DNA from: Litoditis marina | Taxonomy: Eukaryota > Nematoda > Chromadorea > Rhabditida > Rhabditidae | Assembly (NCBI GenBank): GCA_964036275.1 | Contig: OZ038440.1 | Location: 3,819,690 to 3,883,689, forward strand | DNA length: 64,000 nt | Direction: 5' to 3' | Shown here: positions 12,434 to 24,462 of the stretch, one piece after another | Numbering within the stretch: the first letter of the stretch is position 1 | How the letters are laid out: every line of letters begins with the position of its first letter | Notes under the pieces: generated by a model | The model's input: only the letters and a program-made list of their open reading frames with translations | The model's database searches: none | What the model was told of the DNA's origin: nothing | Program-made: the position numbers and the translations under genes

Positions 12434-15154
12434 TCAGCACTTTTGTGCACAAATCATGAACATTCCGTTGATTTCGTACATAATGCACTTTCTGTCCTCA
12501 TTTAGAGTGATTCCGGCCTCTTCTAGTGCATCGAGCATCATTTCCTTGGTGATGTACAGACAGCTGAATTTCTTGCCACCGAAGGAACACCACGTCTCCT
12601 CCAGAATACCACCCATGACGAAAAAGCCTAAACGAAACAAGGAAATTGTAATTTGAAAAAATTACAACACGAAGACTCCATTGTCCCTATGCGTTGTGAT
12701 AGCAGAAATTTTCATGGTTTACGGTTTCCGGAAATTTCTGGTTTGGGCTTTGAATAGAGGCCTCTCTGTCTTTCTTTCTGTCTTTTTTCTCTCCTGTTAT
12801 ATTTTTCACAAATCGGAAAACAAACAAATGTCCAGTTTTTGATAACAGATCGTTTTTCAGTCTTCCATCGTTCACCCCTTCACATCAATTAATCCGTTTG
12901 ATAGCCTTTTCTGTCAATGTAAATATCGACGAATGCGAGACCGATTGGTTGCTAAATTTAGGCGCAATGATCATTTCGAGGCAATCGAAAAAACTTCGAA
13001 CCACTCACTACACTCAAATCTTTAAATAATTCACATATATTCTGTGGCAATTTTCTCTTTTTAAATGAACAATGCATTGAGAGTTCTCGGGCATTTCTTC
13101 AAATTCATGGTGTTTTTTGTGGTGTTTCTGTGGTGTTTTTTCATCAGCCACATCACCACAGTATATTTTCATACAGTATATTTTCACGTGACGGAAAAAA
13201 AGACGTACCTCCCGGTTTTATCTGAGCGGCAATGTTTTTCACTGCCTGCTTGTATTCCTCGTACGTGTTGCAACAATATTCTATACAGAAAATGGTGACG
13301 ATAGCCTGAAAACTGGAACGTGAGCATGATATTCGGATAGGAGAATAAATTGCAGTTAATGCACAGAAAAAGATTTAATATGCCACGGATATTTCTCACT
13401 AAACGATGAAATCATACCACACGGTTGGTGATTTGAAGTGAAACCAATGAAATGTGTTTGCTTTGAACTAGGCACATTGTTGCTGTTTCAGTGCTATCCC
13501 AAAATACGGCTGATGCAAGAGAGTTAGCGACAACGTAAAGGTCCTTGTTTCATCGCAGCGTTATCGTATTGTATGTAGAACGTCTACTGGTTGACTGTAG
13601 TGTTGAACTTACGTCGAATGTTCCCTGAATAGCTTTCGGGGCATCTACCGCAGGATTGCTGAAGCAGTCACAGTGAAAAACTGACTTGACCTAAAATTGA
13701 ACATTTAAACTATCTGGAATAATGACTACAAGCGTAATGCTGACTTAGTTAAACTTGTTTTCATGAATCAAACTGCGCTCTAAGAAGCTGTCATGAAAAG
13801 TTATAAACAAATAAACGAATAAAATAACCAAAAATTGGCTTCCGTTAACCATCAGAAAAGTTGTTTTACTGTTAACTGCAAATGCATATTCTTTACGCTA
13901 ATCAAGCGGTCGCACAACCGCACAGAAAATTATCTTTTTTGTGGACGTTTCACATGCCAATTCTGTATTAAAAGTGAGATTTTTAAACGGTGTGATTAAA
14001 ACAGTGTATATTGCTCTATTTCGATGTTTTTGTAGTTCGATCTTGTTGCTTTAACGTCTGAACTCGTGAACTATGACGTATATCGAGAACAAACTACAAC
14101 AAAGGTTTGTTTTCTCCCGGAGAACGACTGAACTAACCTTCTGCCTAGTCTGAGGTTGCATTTCGTTCAATGTGTTCCAGTTCTGACCCTCTTGAGTGAG
14201 AATCATTCGCAAGGGAATAGTCCAGTCAAAGCTGGATTTTTCTGCCCGCCATAGCTCCAACTCTGCGCGGTTCTGGGGCAAGTAGTCTGCCAGAAAGATC
14301 TCAAAAAGTTATGAATGAAGCATAAGAACATCACCTGTAATCCATATGAAAAAATGGATTTGCTACAATCGTATTGCATCTAGAAGATTTTTGAACATTT
14401 CACCTAACTCAGACTCGAAAAACCAAAACTACAGTTAACACACATGAAAAAACAAACTTGATCCGACAGAGAGAAAAACAATGTAGAGCGAGAAGATTGA
14501 ACTGTTTTGCCTCGTAACCTCACTCCTTTGACATGGAAAGAAGCTCAAAACTGAGTCAACATTTTGTGCTCCTTTGTCTTGTTTGTTTTTTTTGTTTGCA
14601 TGCTATTTGATTAAAAAACGACCAAGTGCTAATTTGTACCTCATCTGCTTGATTTCTGAAACTGGCAGCTACGTGGATAGTTGGTCCAGCTCCAAAATCT
14701 AAGAGTCTGCTGATCGGCCCGATTCTGGCAACAATGTTTGGCAGAAAGTTCAACACCATCTGCATGGCCGGTTCGTCTACTTTCGTATAGAAATCCTGGA
14801 AAACTTCATATTCAGCCCAAAATGATCTATGCTCATTTCAAGTTTATTTCAGTTCGATAAGTATAGGAGCTATAAAACATATCTCAGGATGAGGAAAGTA
14901 CCATTTTTTTAATTTTTCTGTTCAAAAACTAGTAAATGGAATACGAACCGTTATTTTTATCTACATCTGATGATCTGATGATATGAAACAATGGTGACAT
15001 AATTGATCCGATACAATATTTTAACACAAACCTTGAGATAGGCATCCGTTTCGAACTCCGACAAAAACGTGGTTCTGTCGAGCAACTCATTATCCTGATC
15101 TTTTTCGACAGTCTCTGGCAGAGGCTCGATTTCGTAGTTGTACACGGAAGGCAT
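12434..15154 (-). CDS. SAM-dependent N-methyltransferase, NNMT/PNMT/TEMT family
   Basis: Six exons on the minus strand join in phase: 15154-15032, 14795-14640, 14299-14138, 13690-13613, 13305-13209 and 12627-12434. The product is 269 residues; family members such as nicotinamide N-methyltransferase have about 260-280. The SAM-binding motif is LLDFGAGPT (residues 72-80), followed by LADYLPQNR, the family's post-I acidic region (Asp98). Further on come the conserved IKPGG turn and the FFVMGGILEETW beta strand. It probably methylates nicotinamide or a related small amine with SAM in the cytosol, as C. elegans anmt proteins do; the substrate is inferred from family. The first in-frame ATG of exon 1 was chosen (MPSVYNYE). 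The acceptor of exon 3 is TTTTTGAG, unusual for nematodes, but it keeps the frame and the conserved motif. Confidence 0.9.
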
Positions 15155-17612
15155 AGTGTATATCGAAAAGTTGCAGGTAACCAACGAAATAAGTCAAGTA
15201 TTTTATGAGAGGGTACTTTTCAACTAGCAGGAACCAGAGCTCCCTAGTCAACGGTAGACAGACAACGGGTTGGAATACGAACTAGGATCGCAGCCGCGAC
15301 AGGAATTGAGACTATTTAGCTGGCTGAGCTGGCTCCACTTGGATAGCCGCACGCGAAGCTTCCAGACGCGCGGCCACGAGACAGTGTGCGCGCGGAGAGG
15401 GCGCAGACAGCGCGGAGGAGTGGCTAGAGGAGGAAGATCTCTGCGATAGGTGGCCAGTGCTCATAGTCATCTTTTTTGTTCTGACTCAGCTACTTGAAAA
15501 GGGAAGAGCCAGAGTGTTTTTGAGACATTTTGAACAGAATAAGGCAGCTATGAGAAATGAACTGAAAACAATTTTTCGACTAGTTGGTACGTTGTCGAAG
15601 CACACGGGTCGCGCTACAAGTTCTTCCCATGATTTTCTTTCAAAACAAGAACAGCAACGTGAATTGAATGACATTTGATAAAACTCGTTTGCATACACGT
15701 ACACTATATACCGAATGCACCGGTCCGTTTTCATTAATCTTCAGTTGTTTTGGAAAACTGAAAATGGTAAAGACAAGATCACAACTAAACATGCTACAAC
15801 TTGCCACCGGCACACAGGTATATCATTGGTAGGACTGTTCAGCTTCGAACATAATGCGAGATAAAAGCATATAGCATAATAGCATGAAAGCATTTACCCA
15901 TTTGGAATACCACATACTATGTGGAAGTCACGTGTTGTATCGCAAATAAATCTATTCTATTCTATACCATCTTTTCCATTGTGTTTTCTAAACGATAGCT
16001 TGGACTACCGATAGCTGCGAGTTTTCTGTTGACAACCTACTCGAACCCGGGTCAATTTCTGTTTAGATACGTATCACAACATTGCCTTCTCAAGTGGAGT
16101 ATAGGCGTCATGCATGTTTGTTTCCACTCGAGATGAGGACGGGTTGGGTGCGAAAAAACTAAACAGAGAGAAACGAAGAGAAGAAACTGCAACCATACTT
16201 TCAAATATAGTTTGTTCCACCCGCTTATAACCCTCTACAGTAATCTGCGCGAACTTCCAGGTCAGCGTTATGTAGTTTAATGGTTTTAGAATGACTTCAA
16301 TTTTTGCTATTGTGTTTTCCACCTCTACTTCTACCAACTCTGGAAGTTTGGAACCAAAATAATGATTTGTTCATTAGGAAAAGCCTCCTGAATATTTCAC
16401 AGATTACTGTAGAAGGACATTGATTGGTGAAACGAACTATATACAGGTATCGTTTAATTCATACTGCTACTCGTTTTGCATACAGTTTTTACTCAAACTT
16501 CTGTCTGTCAAAAACTAGGTTGATAAAAAAACACGTCGATTACACGTTATGTTAGACAAAGCATGAAAGTGTATGTTATGTTCGTATGTTATGTTATAAT
16601 TCATCTTGAATCTATATTTTGCGTTGGAATAAAACCGTCAAAAATCGTGATTGTCTGTACTGTGTTATATAAGAACCAAGGTGAACTTCACTATGTATTA
16701 CATAATTTAATACGCCGGGTCCGCATCACGTGTAGACGCGTGCGAATAAACACAGGTGATTCTACCACCATAATATAAATAAAAATTGCAATTCTGTAAT
16801 ACAGTTCTCAATCTCACTCGGTTAGATTTTTCTTACTGTGTTATCATTAATATCCAACAATTGATTTTCGGTGTGACGTTATCGATATGAACATCATTAA
16901 CATAAGTGCAACGGTATTTTCATATTTATTATACCGGTAAACTGGAAAAAAAGGAAATAAACAGAGGAACAACAGCAGAAAAACCGGAAATCATGTTTAT
17001 CAAAAAGCAACGCGCTAACTCAAAGCGTAAATATTAACGCATGATTAGTATGTTTTCTCGGAAAACAAAGTAGTCAATCAGCTCTTTTAATTCAAGACGT
17101 CACTATCATCCATTCCATTCGGAAAACGTCAAAAACCAACTATTCGCTCTATTTCACATGAGAGTTTCACAACCAATATATCTTTGCTAAGCATACATCT
17201 AGTGACCAAACCACGAACAAGAACACTCATGGAGATCCAAAGTAACATGAAAAACACTGAAAACTAGTAAGGAGCTACAGATAGTGCAAAACTAGGTTAC
17301 CCACTATAAACACAATCATCAAATGATCTTTTCAAGAAGAATATCATGCAATCTACACAATAAAAACTCACCGGCATTCCATAAAGCAATTTTGTAAAAA
17401 AGAGACTTAAAACTATAACTCTGTCACAGGGAATGTGTCACAAATAATTGTACATTTGACTTATCCGAGAAAAACGAGACTTATTCACTAGACTCCTGAA
17501 CCCTCCCGTTAGAGGTTTCTGTATACAAAGGGTGCTTGGGAGGTTTCATGGCGTGAAAAAGTGCAAGTTTTGTGAATACGAAGACAGTTTCTACAAATTC
17601 TGGGCATATAAC
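15155..17612. other. Intergenic region, no gene supported
   Basis: A GC-rich patch (about 15280-15430) lies just upstream of the methyltransferase start and could hold its promoter. Near 16423-16447 is GGTGAAACGAACTATATAC, matching the terminal repeat of the MITE at 27304-27753; I could not find its partner, so it may be a broken copy. Small open frames here lack splice context or coding character. Confidence 0.45.
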
Positions 17613-20600
17613 TCAGACTGGCATCTTCTTTCCGTACTGGCACTCGTACAATACTCTGGAGATCTCCAGTCGAGACAGAGCAAACGTTTTCGCATCCATG
17701 CCAGAAAGCGTCTTCGAGATAGAGCGCACAAATAGGGATACCTAAATAAAATATTTTTACCCCGCTTCAACAACCTGGATATTACTTATAGAAAATATAT
17801 CTTTCTTCCTTTCCAAATCTTTTTGTAGTTTGAATTCGAGAATTTCACCAAAAAAACTACGGGAACAAAATACAACCACAGTGTAAAAGATACATCGTAT
17901 AGGCATTGCCCTATCATATGACTCATTATTCGATGAATCTTCCAGATACAAGCTGAGGTAATTTGTACGGCTGATCCATGAGTGGCAACCAGGAGGCGGG
18001 TACGATTAGCTTAAGAAGAGCGAACAAACCACTTTTATTCCAGACACCGTCGGTATTTTGAACTAACCTCGGTTTCTGAGCCATCCTCTTCGGTTTCCTC
18101 AAACTTTCGCTTTCTGGTTGAAGAGTGACTGTGCGGAGCAGAAGATGACTGCGGCTCTGTTTTTATCTGAAATTATTCGCATAAATATACATATGTACTG
18201 AAGTTCACATCAGTTAGTATCGAGCTGATGAGCTCAAGAACTAAGCCAACGGAACCTCTGAGAAAGAAGAATAGAATAGAATAGAATAGAATAATTAACT
18301 GAAATCGTAAATGATTCAAAAGTGTAAGTAGTATATCACCGTACCAACTATAATTCTAGACCCAATACTTCGACCAAATGAGAACCGCGAAAAAAGTGTG
18401 AAGAATCCGTCTGTGACCGGCATTCAGAACGGAACAGAAGTTTATCGATCGTAAACTTTCCAACATGAAACAAACCTCTGCATTAGTGATGATAGAAGGC
18501 GGGTTGGCCAGAAACGATGCGTAGAATCCTTTCAGGGGATCGATATCGATCTCTCCCTCTCCAGAATCACTGTTCTCCTGGTCGTCCTCTCCTCGTTCAG
18601 CATACTCATTCGTCAGATCCGCGTGCTCTGAAATTTCACAAAAGTTCAACACTTTTTAACCAACCGCTGTACATACAAGCAACCAGGTTTTCCAAAACAA
18701 ACACAGACTAAATGAGAATGATTTTTATGGTTTTCAGTTGGTTGCAGTACTGTGAGTATATAACCGGACACAAAAAACAAGTTTATGTCAAAGAAATGTC
18801 TGACAGTTTTTTAAAGTCCTACTGTAAGAGGTTACGTGTGCGTGGTACACACTTAACAAAGAAACTTTTCAAGAACTACACATAAGGCTGTAACTAACCA
18901 TTTAGAGCATCCTGGGTCAAGGTGGTGACTACGTTTGTAAGCAACTCGCCGCGTTTTCTTCTGTTTCTATGCTCCACAAAAGGATCAAGGAACGACATCT
19001 TCTTGTAGTACAGATACCTGAAAACAGATACATGACTATACTCACTTTGTCAGAATCCAGTCATAAACACTTTCTTATTATTCATCATCAAGTACCGTAG
19101 CAAAACTTACAATCATCTCAGCAATAAATATTTATCGAATGGTATAACAAGTAGGGTTCTGAGAACGTGTGAAATGCCTACCAACTTTATTCTGTTCAAA
19201 TAAGTCGAACAATCAACTATTTTTATAATCAATATGAAGTTGGTTATCACGCTTCTTTTTATGAGGAAAATACATTGGACCACCTACCATTTGTCAGTCT
19301 TTTTCATCGGCTGAGTTGTCTTGACCATTTTGCGCAGTCGCACATAGCGGTCCCTCATATGGCGCCATTTACGCTCCAACTCCACCGGGGGACCTGCTGA
19401 ATACAATCATTTTTTTTCTGAAATGCAGCAGGAAAAGTTACCCACAAACTAGAAACTACCACTTATCTCGTTATCCAACTAACTAATGAAGTTGTAGCAT
19501 AACATAGATAGATCAAAACACGTTTGTAACTGAGAATTTGAGTGAGCTTCCAGATTATTTTACCCCCAGCTCTAAACCATCGTTGTAGCTGACAATCGGA
19601 GACACTGTCTGTCAATTATATCTCTTTATTGATAACTTTCAGCGACCTACTACAGTAAAAGAGCATGAAATGATCCACAGCAGTATACGAACGACCTACC
19701 GTTGAATGCTACCTCTTTGGCCACTTGCGACCAAATGTGCGATTTGTAGTCAGCCATCTTATGAAGTGGGTGACATCTGTAAACAACACGGTTACTAAAT
19801 AGTTAAAGGGGGGCTGCCTTGAATGCGGAATTTGGCTAACGGCGTTAGCCGAAAAGGCAGGGGAGTCAGAGAAGTGCGCGCAATCAATATTCATTCACTC
19901 CAAATCATCCTCTGCGTCTCTGACTGTAAGCAAAAAAATGATGAACTTTTGAAAATAGAACTTTGAATTGGAGATTCCAGTAAGAAAAGGACATATATCG
20001 AACTGTCTCAGTTCGATCTTTTGTTTGAAAATTCAATGCAGCCCCCTTTAAAAACTAGACTCGGTTCTGGCTATGTTAGACATAAGCACATAGGGTACAG
20101 AGATCATGTTCATGGCTACTAGCGACTTCCCAAGACAGGCGTGGAAACGTGAACTCCCATGACCGCAACGTGTACATTAGGGTGCTCCGAAAATGTGCGC
20201 CAGAATACTTGATGTCCTCCAACATTCCGACCTATTCAAACTATGTTATGTCAGCCAATTGAAAAGAAAATATGTTCTTTCTTAGAAACGAACATCTCAC
20301 GTATTTCCGCTCTAGCCTGTTTCAAACTATTCACGCGACCAAAGATTAAACATCGGTCTGGGTGGTTGTGGTAGAGGCAACACGTACCGCTTTTGCACGT
20401 TTACTTTTCTAAACTATCATGTGTATTATAACTGTGGTTCTATACTCGTAGTAGCGGTGTATGAACTCAACGATGTTATTATCAAACCTACCTATTATAA
20501 ATACATTGGTTCTTCTCCACTGCGTCGATCAGTCGCATTTCGAACAAGTCGTCCGCGTTCGAGGGGTACTGTAGTGCCTGCAGCTCCTGAAAGGACCAAA

Positions 20601-21124
20601 CTACATTTCTCGTACAACACATTTTGTGCAACCAAGTACAACTGTTTTGCAAATGATACACAGCAGAAATTAAGATGTACAATACGTACACATAAGTTCT
20701 CGTCATTTCTACGCTGATTACTGCAGTGTAGAGTTGAAGTGATGAATGTGCCAAGAGATTAATTGCATACAAAAAAAATGTCCCCCTGCTCGTAAAACGT
20801 TCCAAAAATTTTAAATACTAATTTGAAAAATTAGTTTGAGAAATATCCGAAGAAAATATATTTTGTACCTTATACAAAGAGCGAATTTGCTCGGATCAGC
20901 AACCTTAACTATTCTCAAAGACATGACTATTTATACAACCAATAAAAGAAAACGCCCAATATGAGGTTGGCAGTTTTAGTTCCATACTGTAAAAGTGGAC
21001 GAGGTCGTGAAAATGAGTATACCGTCTGTCCCTCATCCGATTCCGCTTCTCCGTCGGGCGCCTCCTCCGGATTCGGGTCGTTTTTCACATCGCCCACCAA
21101 AAGGCCATTCAGATCAACCGACAT
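17613..21124 (-). CDS. MADF-BESS domain DNA-binding protein
   Basis: Eight minus-strand exons join in phase: 21124-21023, 20586-20492, 19776-19700, 19396-19288, 19017-18899, 18627-18476, 18166-18068 and 17741-17613, giving 259 residues. An acidic N-terminus (about 1-34) is followed by a MADF domain (about residues 46-145): RLIDAVEKNQCIYNR, then WSQVAKEV, then ERKWRHMRDRYVRLRK and DKWYLYYKKMSFLDPF. An acidic linker and a basic stretch (RKRKFEE) follow. The last exon matches a BESS motif: LFVRSISKTLSGMD followed by LSRLEISRVLYECQYGK. MADF binds DNA like a Myb fold and BESS mediates protein contacts, so a nuclear transcription regulator is the likely role. Targets cannot be read from sequence. 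Intron 2 holds a MITE. Confidence 0.88.
18271..18290. repeat. AGAAT pentanucleotide microsatellite
   Basis: About four consecutive AGAAT units in an intron of the MADF-BESS gene. Confidence 0.85.
19803..20051. repeat. TTAA-flanked MITE in MADF-BESS intron 2
   Basis: The ends read TTAAAGGGGGGCTGC and the inverted GCAGCCCCCTTTAA, with TTAA at both borders. Inside is a near-palindrome, GGCTAACGGCGTTAGCC. The AGGGGG ends resemble those of the element at 6501-6690, so both may use one transposase. Confidence 0.72.
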
Positions 21125-24100
21125 CTGAACTGAACTAATGAGCTGATCGATTTTTTTTCAAAAATAGTAATTATGAGTGGAGCAATTTGCAAAAAATACA
21201 ATTTGGTATGGAGTCGTGAGATAAATGAGCAGACTTTTCGTAGTCCCGGACGGTTGGTTCAACACATCACATTCGTGCCAATCAGCCAAAATGTTTAGGT
21301 GCTCAGTTTTTGTTTTAATAGTAAAACTTGTAGTAATTGAACTTGACATTTGGTTCTCAAATTCAATTGAGCGTGATTGAGACCTCGAAAATGTTATTGT
21401 TATTTTGATTCAGCAATTTCGAGGTGTTTACAAAGCTACTTGCAGTCGAAAACCATCATGAGTCAGCGTAAGCAGCGGCCATGGCGCCCAATTGATGACA
21501 CGTATTGACGTATTGCCCGGTAGAAAATTGTGTGAAAAAGGGAACGTGCAACATTTTATAATCTGCTTCTCAGTGACTCGTACAACTTGAACGAAAAACA
21601 AAAAAATCATATGATATGTAAATCTACTTTCCAACTTTGACATATTTTCGTAAAAACGCAATTTTTCGTTGAAAGTGATCAAAGTTGCAAGAATAGTAGA
21701 GCATGTTTTGATTGTTTCAAAAAAGGGGGTATGGCGTAGTGAGACGACGTATGATATTAAAAGTAGTAGAAACTCTAAATATTTTGAAAATAGGAAACGA
21801 AAAACTTTGTAGCGCGCACTATCATTTGTCAATTTTGTTTGGGAACCTCTGAGGACGAATAAAGGTGTTAAACATGAGAAGTGAACAATAGAAATGAATT
21901 TACTACTCCTGATTAATTTGAGAGCAGAAACAAATATATTACGAATGGATATAATGCTCGGTCAATAAACTTAAGTTTTACCAGTTTTGAAAGACGACTG
22001 TGATCTCGAAGAGCCATGTGGTGATTAGCATATTCACTTTAAAACGTGATAGATATTCGTGTTACCACGTTACGAAATACGGCACGAGAAGAATGTTGAG
22101 TGTGACTTGCAAAACAAATCACAAACTGTCACAGTTTGCTTTGTTAGTACCAAGAGTGTGAAAAGGAGAAAAAAGTATCACAATGTGCTACTGGAAAGTT
22201 TTCAGAATCGTTTTTTTTTAATTTATAAGTTCCAAAATATACCTAGAAAAAGTTGCAGATCTTCAGATTGTGGAAAGAAATATTGCCAGAAACTTATCGG
22301 AAACGCAAAACTTGCCAATGAAAGATGGACAGAACATTATTGGAAACGCAAAACTTATGAAAACAGCCGATATGATACAACACTAAACTAGAGCGCGTAG
22401 TTCTTTTTCTAGATAGAGTTTGTAATCGCAACAAAAAGTAGTTCTACAAACTTTCATTGAAACTATATTTTTTTTCTTCAAAGCGAGCGTGTAGCGGAGT
22501 AGAAGCCAGATATAACACAATAGAATATGATAATATGAACAAAAACAAGTATAAAATAATAAAACCCATCTGTTTTCGAATACTCTACAGATTATGTTGA
22601 AGACTATGATATGAAAATTAAATGAAGCACATACCAATCAAAATAGATTATAACTATGAAAAGTTTTATACAAACCATACAATGTAATTCAAATAAAGCG
22701 CGTAGTGGTGGGTGGTTCTAGCGAGAGCTAGTAATCGCAGAGTCGGCACTGTTTGTGCGTGGCAGGCCTGGCTGCGTTACGCGGCCAAATCAATAGAGGG
22801 AACGGACAAAACAGCTGGGTAGAGAGCACGTAGCATGGCGCGCATCGATTGCGCACACGCCGCTTGCGCAGCACCATGCCCACTCACATTTACGTCAAAA
22901 TATGGAAGCGGCGCCAATTCGGAACGGTTTGAACACATTGTAAGAGTTCACCCTCACAGAAAAATGATCACTTCCACACGAATAAATAATGAAGACATCT
23001 GAAAAAAAACAGATACGATATTAAGTAGAATATGTACTTTAGAAATTAGTGACACATTCAGACCATTCAGTAACCATGATAGAAAAATGCCAAACCCATT
23101 TCATAGTCGATTTCAAAAATACACTCACAGTATACATACAGTACATCATAATTACTGACTTGACTGAAATTATTCACGATTATTTGAGGTATCACCCTGT
23201 GGAAAGGTTTCTAAACGCTTGTAAATTCGTGATTCATACTGTGAGTTTACACGCACGAGAGAAATGAACTATAGTAGTATCCAGTTAGTTGGAAGCGCCA
23301 CAAATGACTAACACATTCCATATAAGACGACGAATTTCGAACTTCTCACAAAATCTGGCTTTTTTAAAGATTTACAGCTATTCCTGTGAGACAAGTATAG
23401 AGGCTACAATTTAAGAAGAAAACCGGATTTGAGGCATTTCTTCGAATTTTCTATGAGAACAGCGTGTTTGGTACTCATTGAGAATCGCGATTCAATTTAT
23501 CAATAAGAGAAACTCATATGAAAAATTCGTATTGAATTTTTTTATCATGAATAATTTGTATTGAAATCTTCCATTATTATGAATATTTTCAATTGAAATA
23601 TTTCATAACCAGAATAAATATTCCCAACTTTAGCAGCGATTTCTTCCTGAACTCGAAAACTTTTTTTGCAAAACGTGAGAACATATTATTACTTATTATT
23701 ACTTAAATCACTATTTCTTTTGTCAAATTTTACTCTGTCTGTAACGGAAATCACACATAAAAATGGGAAAGTCAGAGAAAAAAGTTTTTTTTCATAGTTT
23801 TCCGCTCTTGAATCAAATTTTGCAGATTTTTTGTTGACTACGTTCCTTGCAGCTTTTTTTCACTCTCCGAAAAGAGCAAGAAACATGAATTGATACACCT
23901 ATGTTTGTTTTTTGGAATGCGGGACTGCGAAAGCAGGTTTTTCATCGCGGGATAGAATATAAAAAATTGTTGTCTAAAATGTATAACGTATAAAGGTTTT
24001 AAAATTTTTAATTGTAAGTAAGTTTCACAGGAGATTTTTGTTGCGGTGAAACGAACCCAATGAACGAAAACGAATTTTCCAACGTAAATAATGACCATAA

Positions 24101-24360
24101 TTCTCTGCATTTTTGTTTACTGCTGTGTATTTTGTGAACGTCCAATGAAATGAAAAAATTGACTTCTTTTGCACACTTTGTTAGCTAATTTCATTTATCA
24201 GCCGTTCAGTACTGTAATTTTGTGTCAAATTGCCTGACAACTAACTAAATATACTCGGATCTTATCACTAGCCGAAAGGCTTTGAGCAAATAATCAGGCA
24301 GTTTTATCAACAAAGAACACACTCTGAACAGGCTGCGTACCCGATGGCAGCAGGTCCGCG
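21125..24360. other. Intergenic region between divergent genes
   Basis: About 3.2 kb separates the MADF-BESS start from the first C-X3-C gene. A GC-richer patch is at about 22700-22920. A 110-residue open frame at 22059-22391 has no splice context, no recognisable domain and basic, low-complexity composition, so I do not call it. The rest is AT-rich with no exon I can support. Confidence 0.45.
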
Positions 24361-24424
24361 GTTCCGGTCTATACCGGCCACGCCCTTCCGGGGGATGTTC
24401 CCTGGTATGCCCGGAGGGTATAAA
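24361..24424 (+). promoter_or_regulatory. Conserved promoter of C-X3-C gene A
   Basis: A 25-bp block at 24361-24385, centred on CCGGTCTATACCGG and ending in GGCCACGCCC, is followed by TATAAA at 24419-24424. The start codon is 39 bp past the TATA box, so the 5' leader must be very short. The same block and spacing recur before genes B and C, with more divergent sequence between. Confidence 0.75.
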
Positions 24425-24462
24425 GGAAGAAGAAGATGAGAGCTCAACATCTGCTCGGAAAC

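Noticed and set aside
15164..15184. Longer start for the methyltransferase (reading upstream of MPSVYNYE)
   Set aside because: The upstream codon is TTG, not ATG; the ATG at 15154 gives a family-sized protein.
22059..22391. 110-residue basic open frame
   Set aside because: No recognisable motif, AT-rich codon makeup like the surrounding spacer, and no exon partner.
24436..24462. Upstream in-frame ATG in C-X3-C gene A
   Set aside because: It would put polar residues before the signal peptide, lies only about 12 bp beyond the TATA box, and the equivalent ATG is out of frame in copy B.
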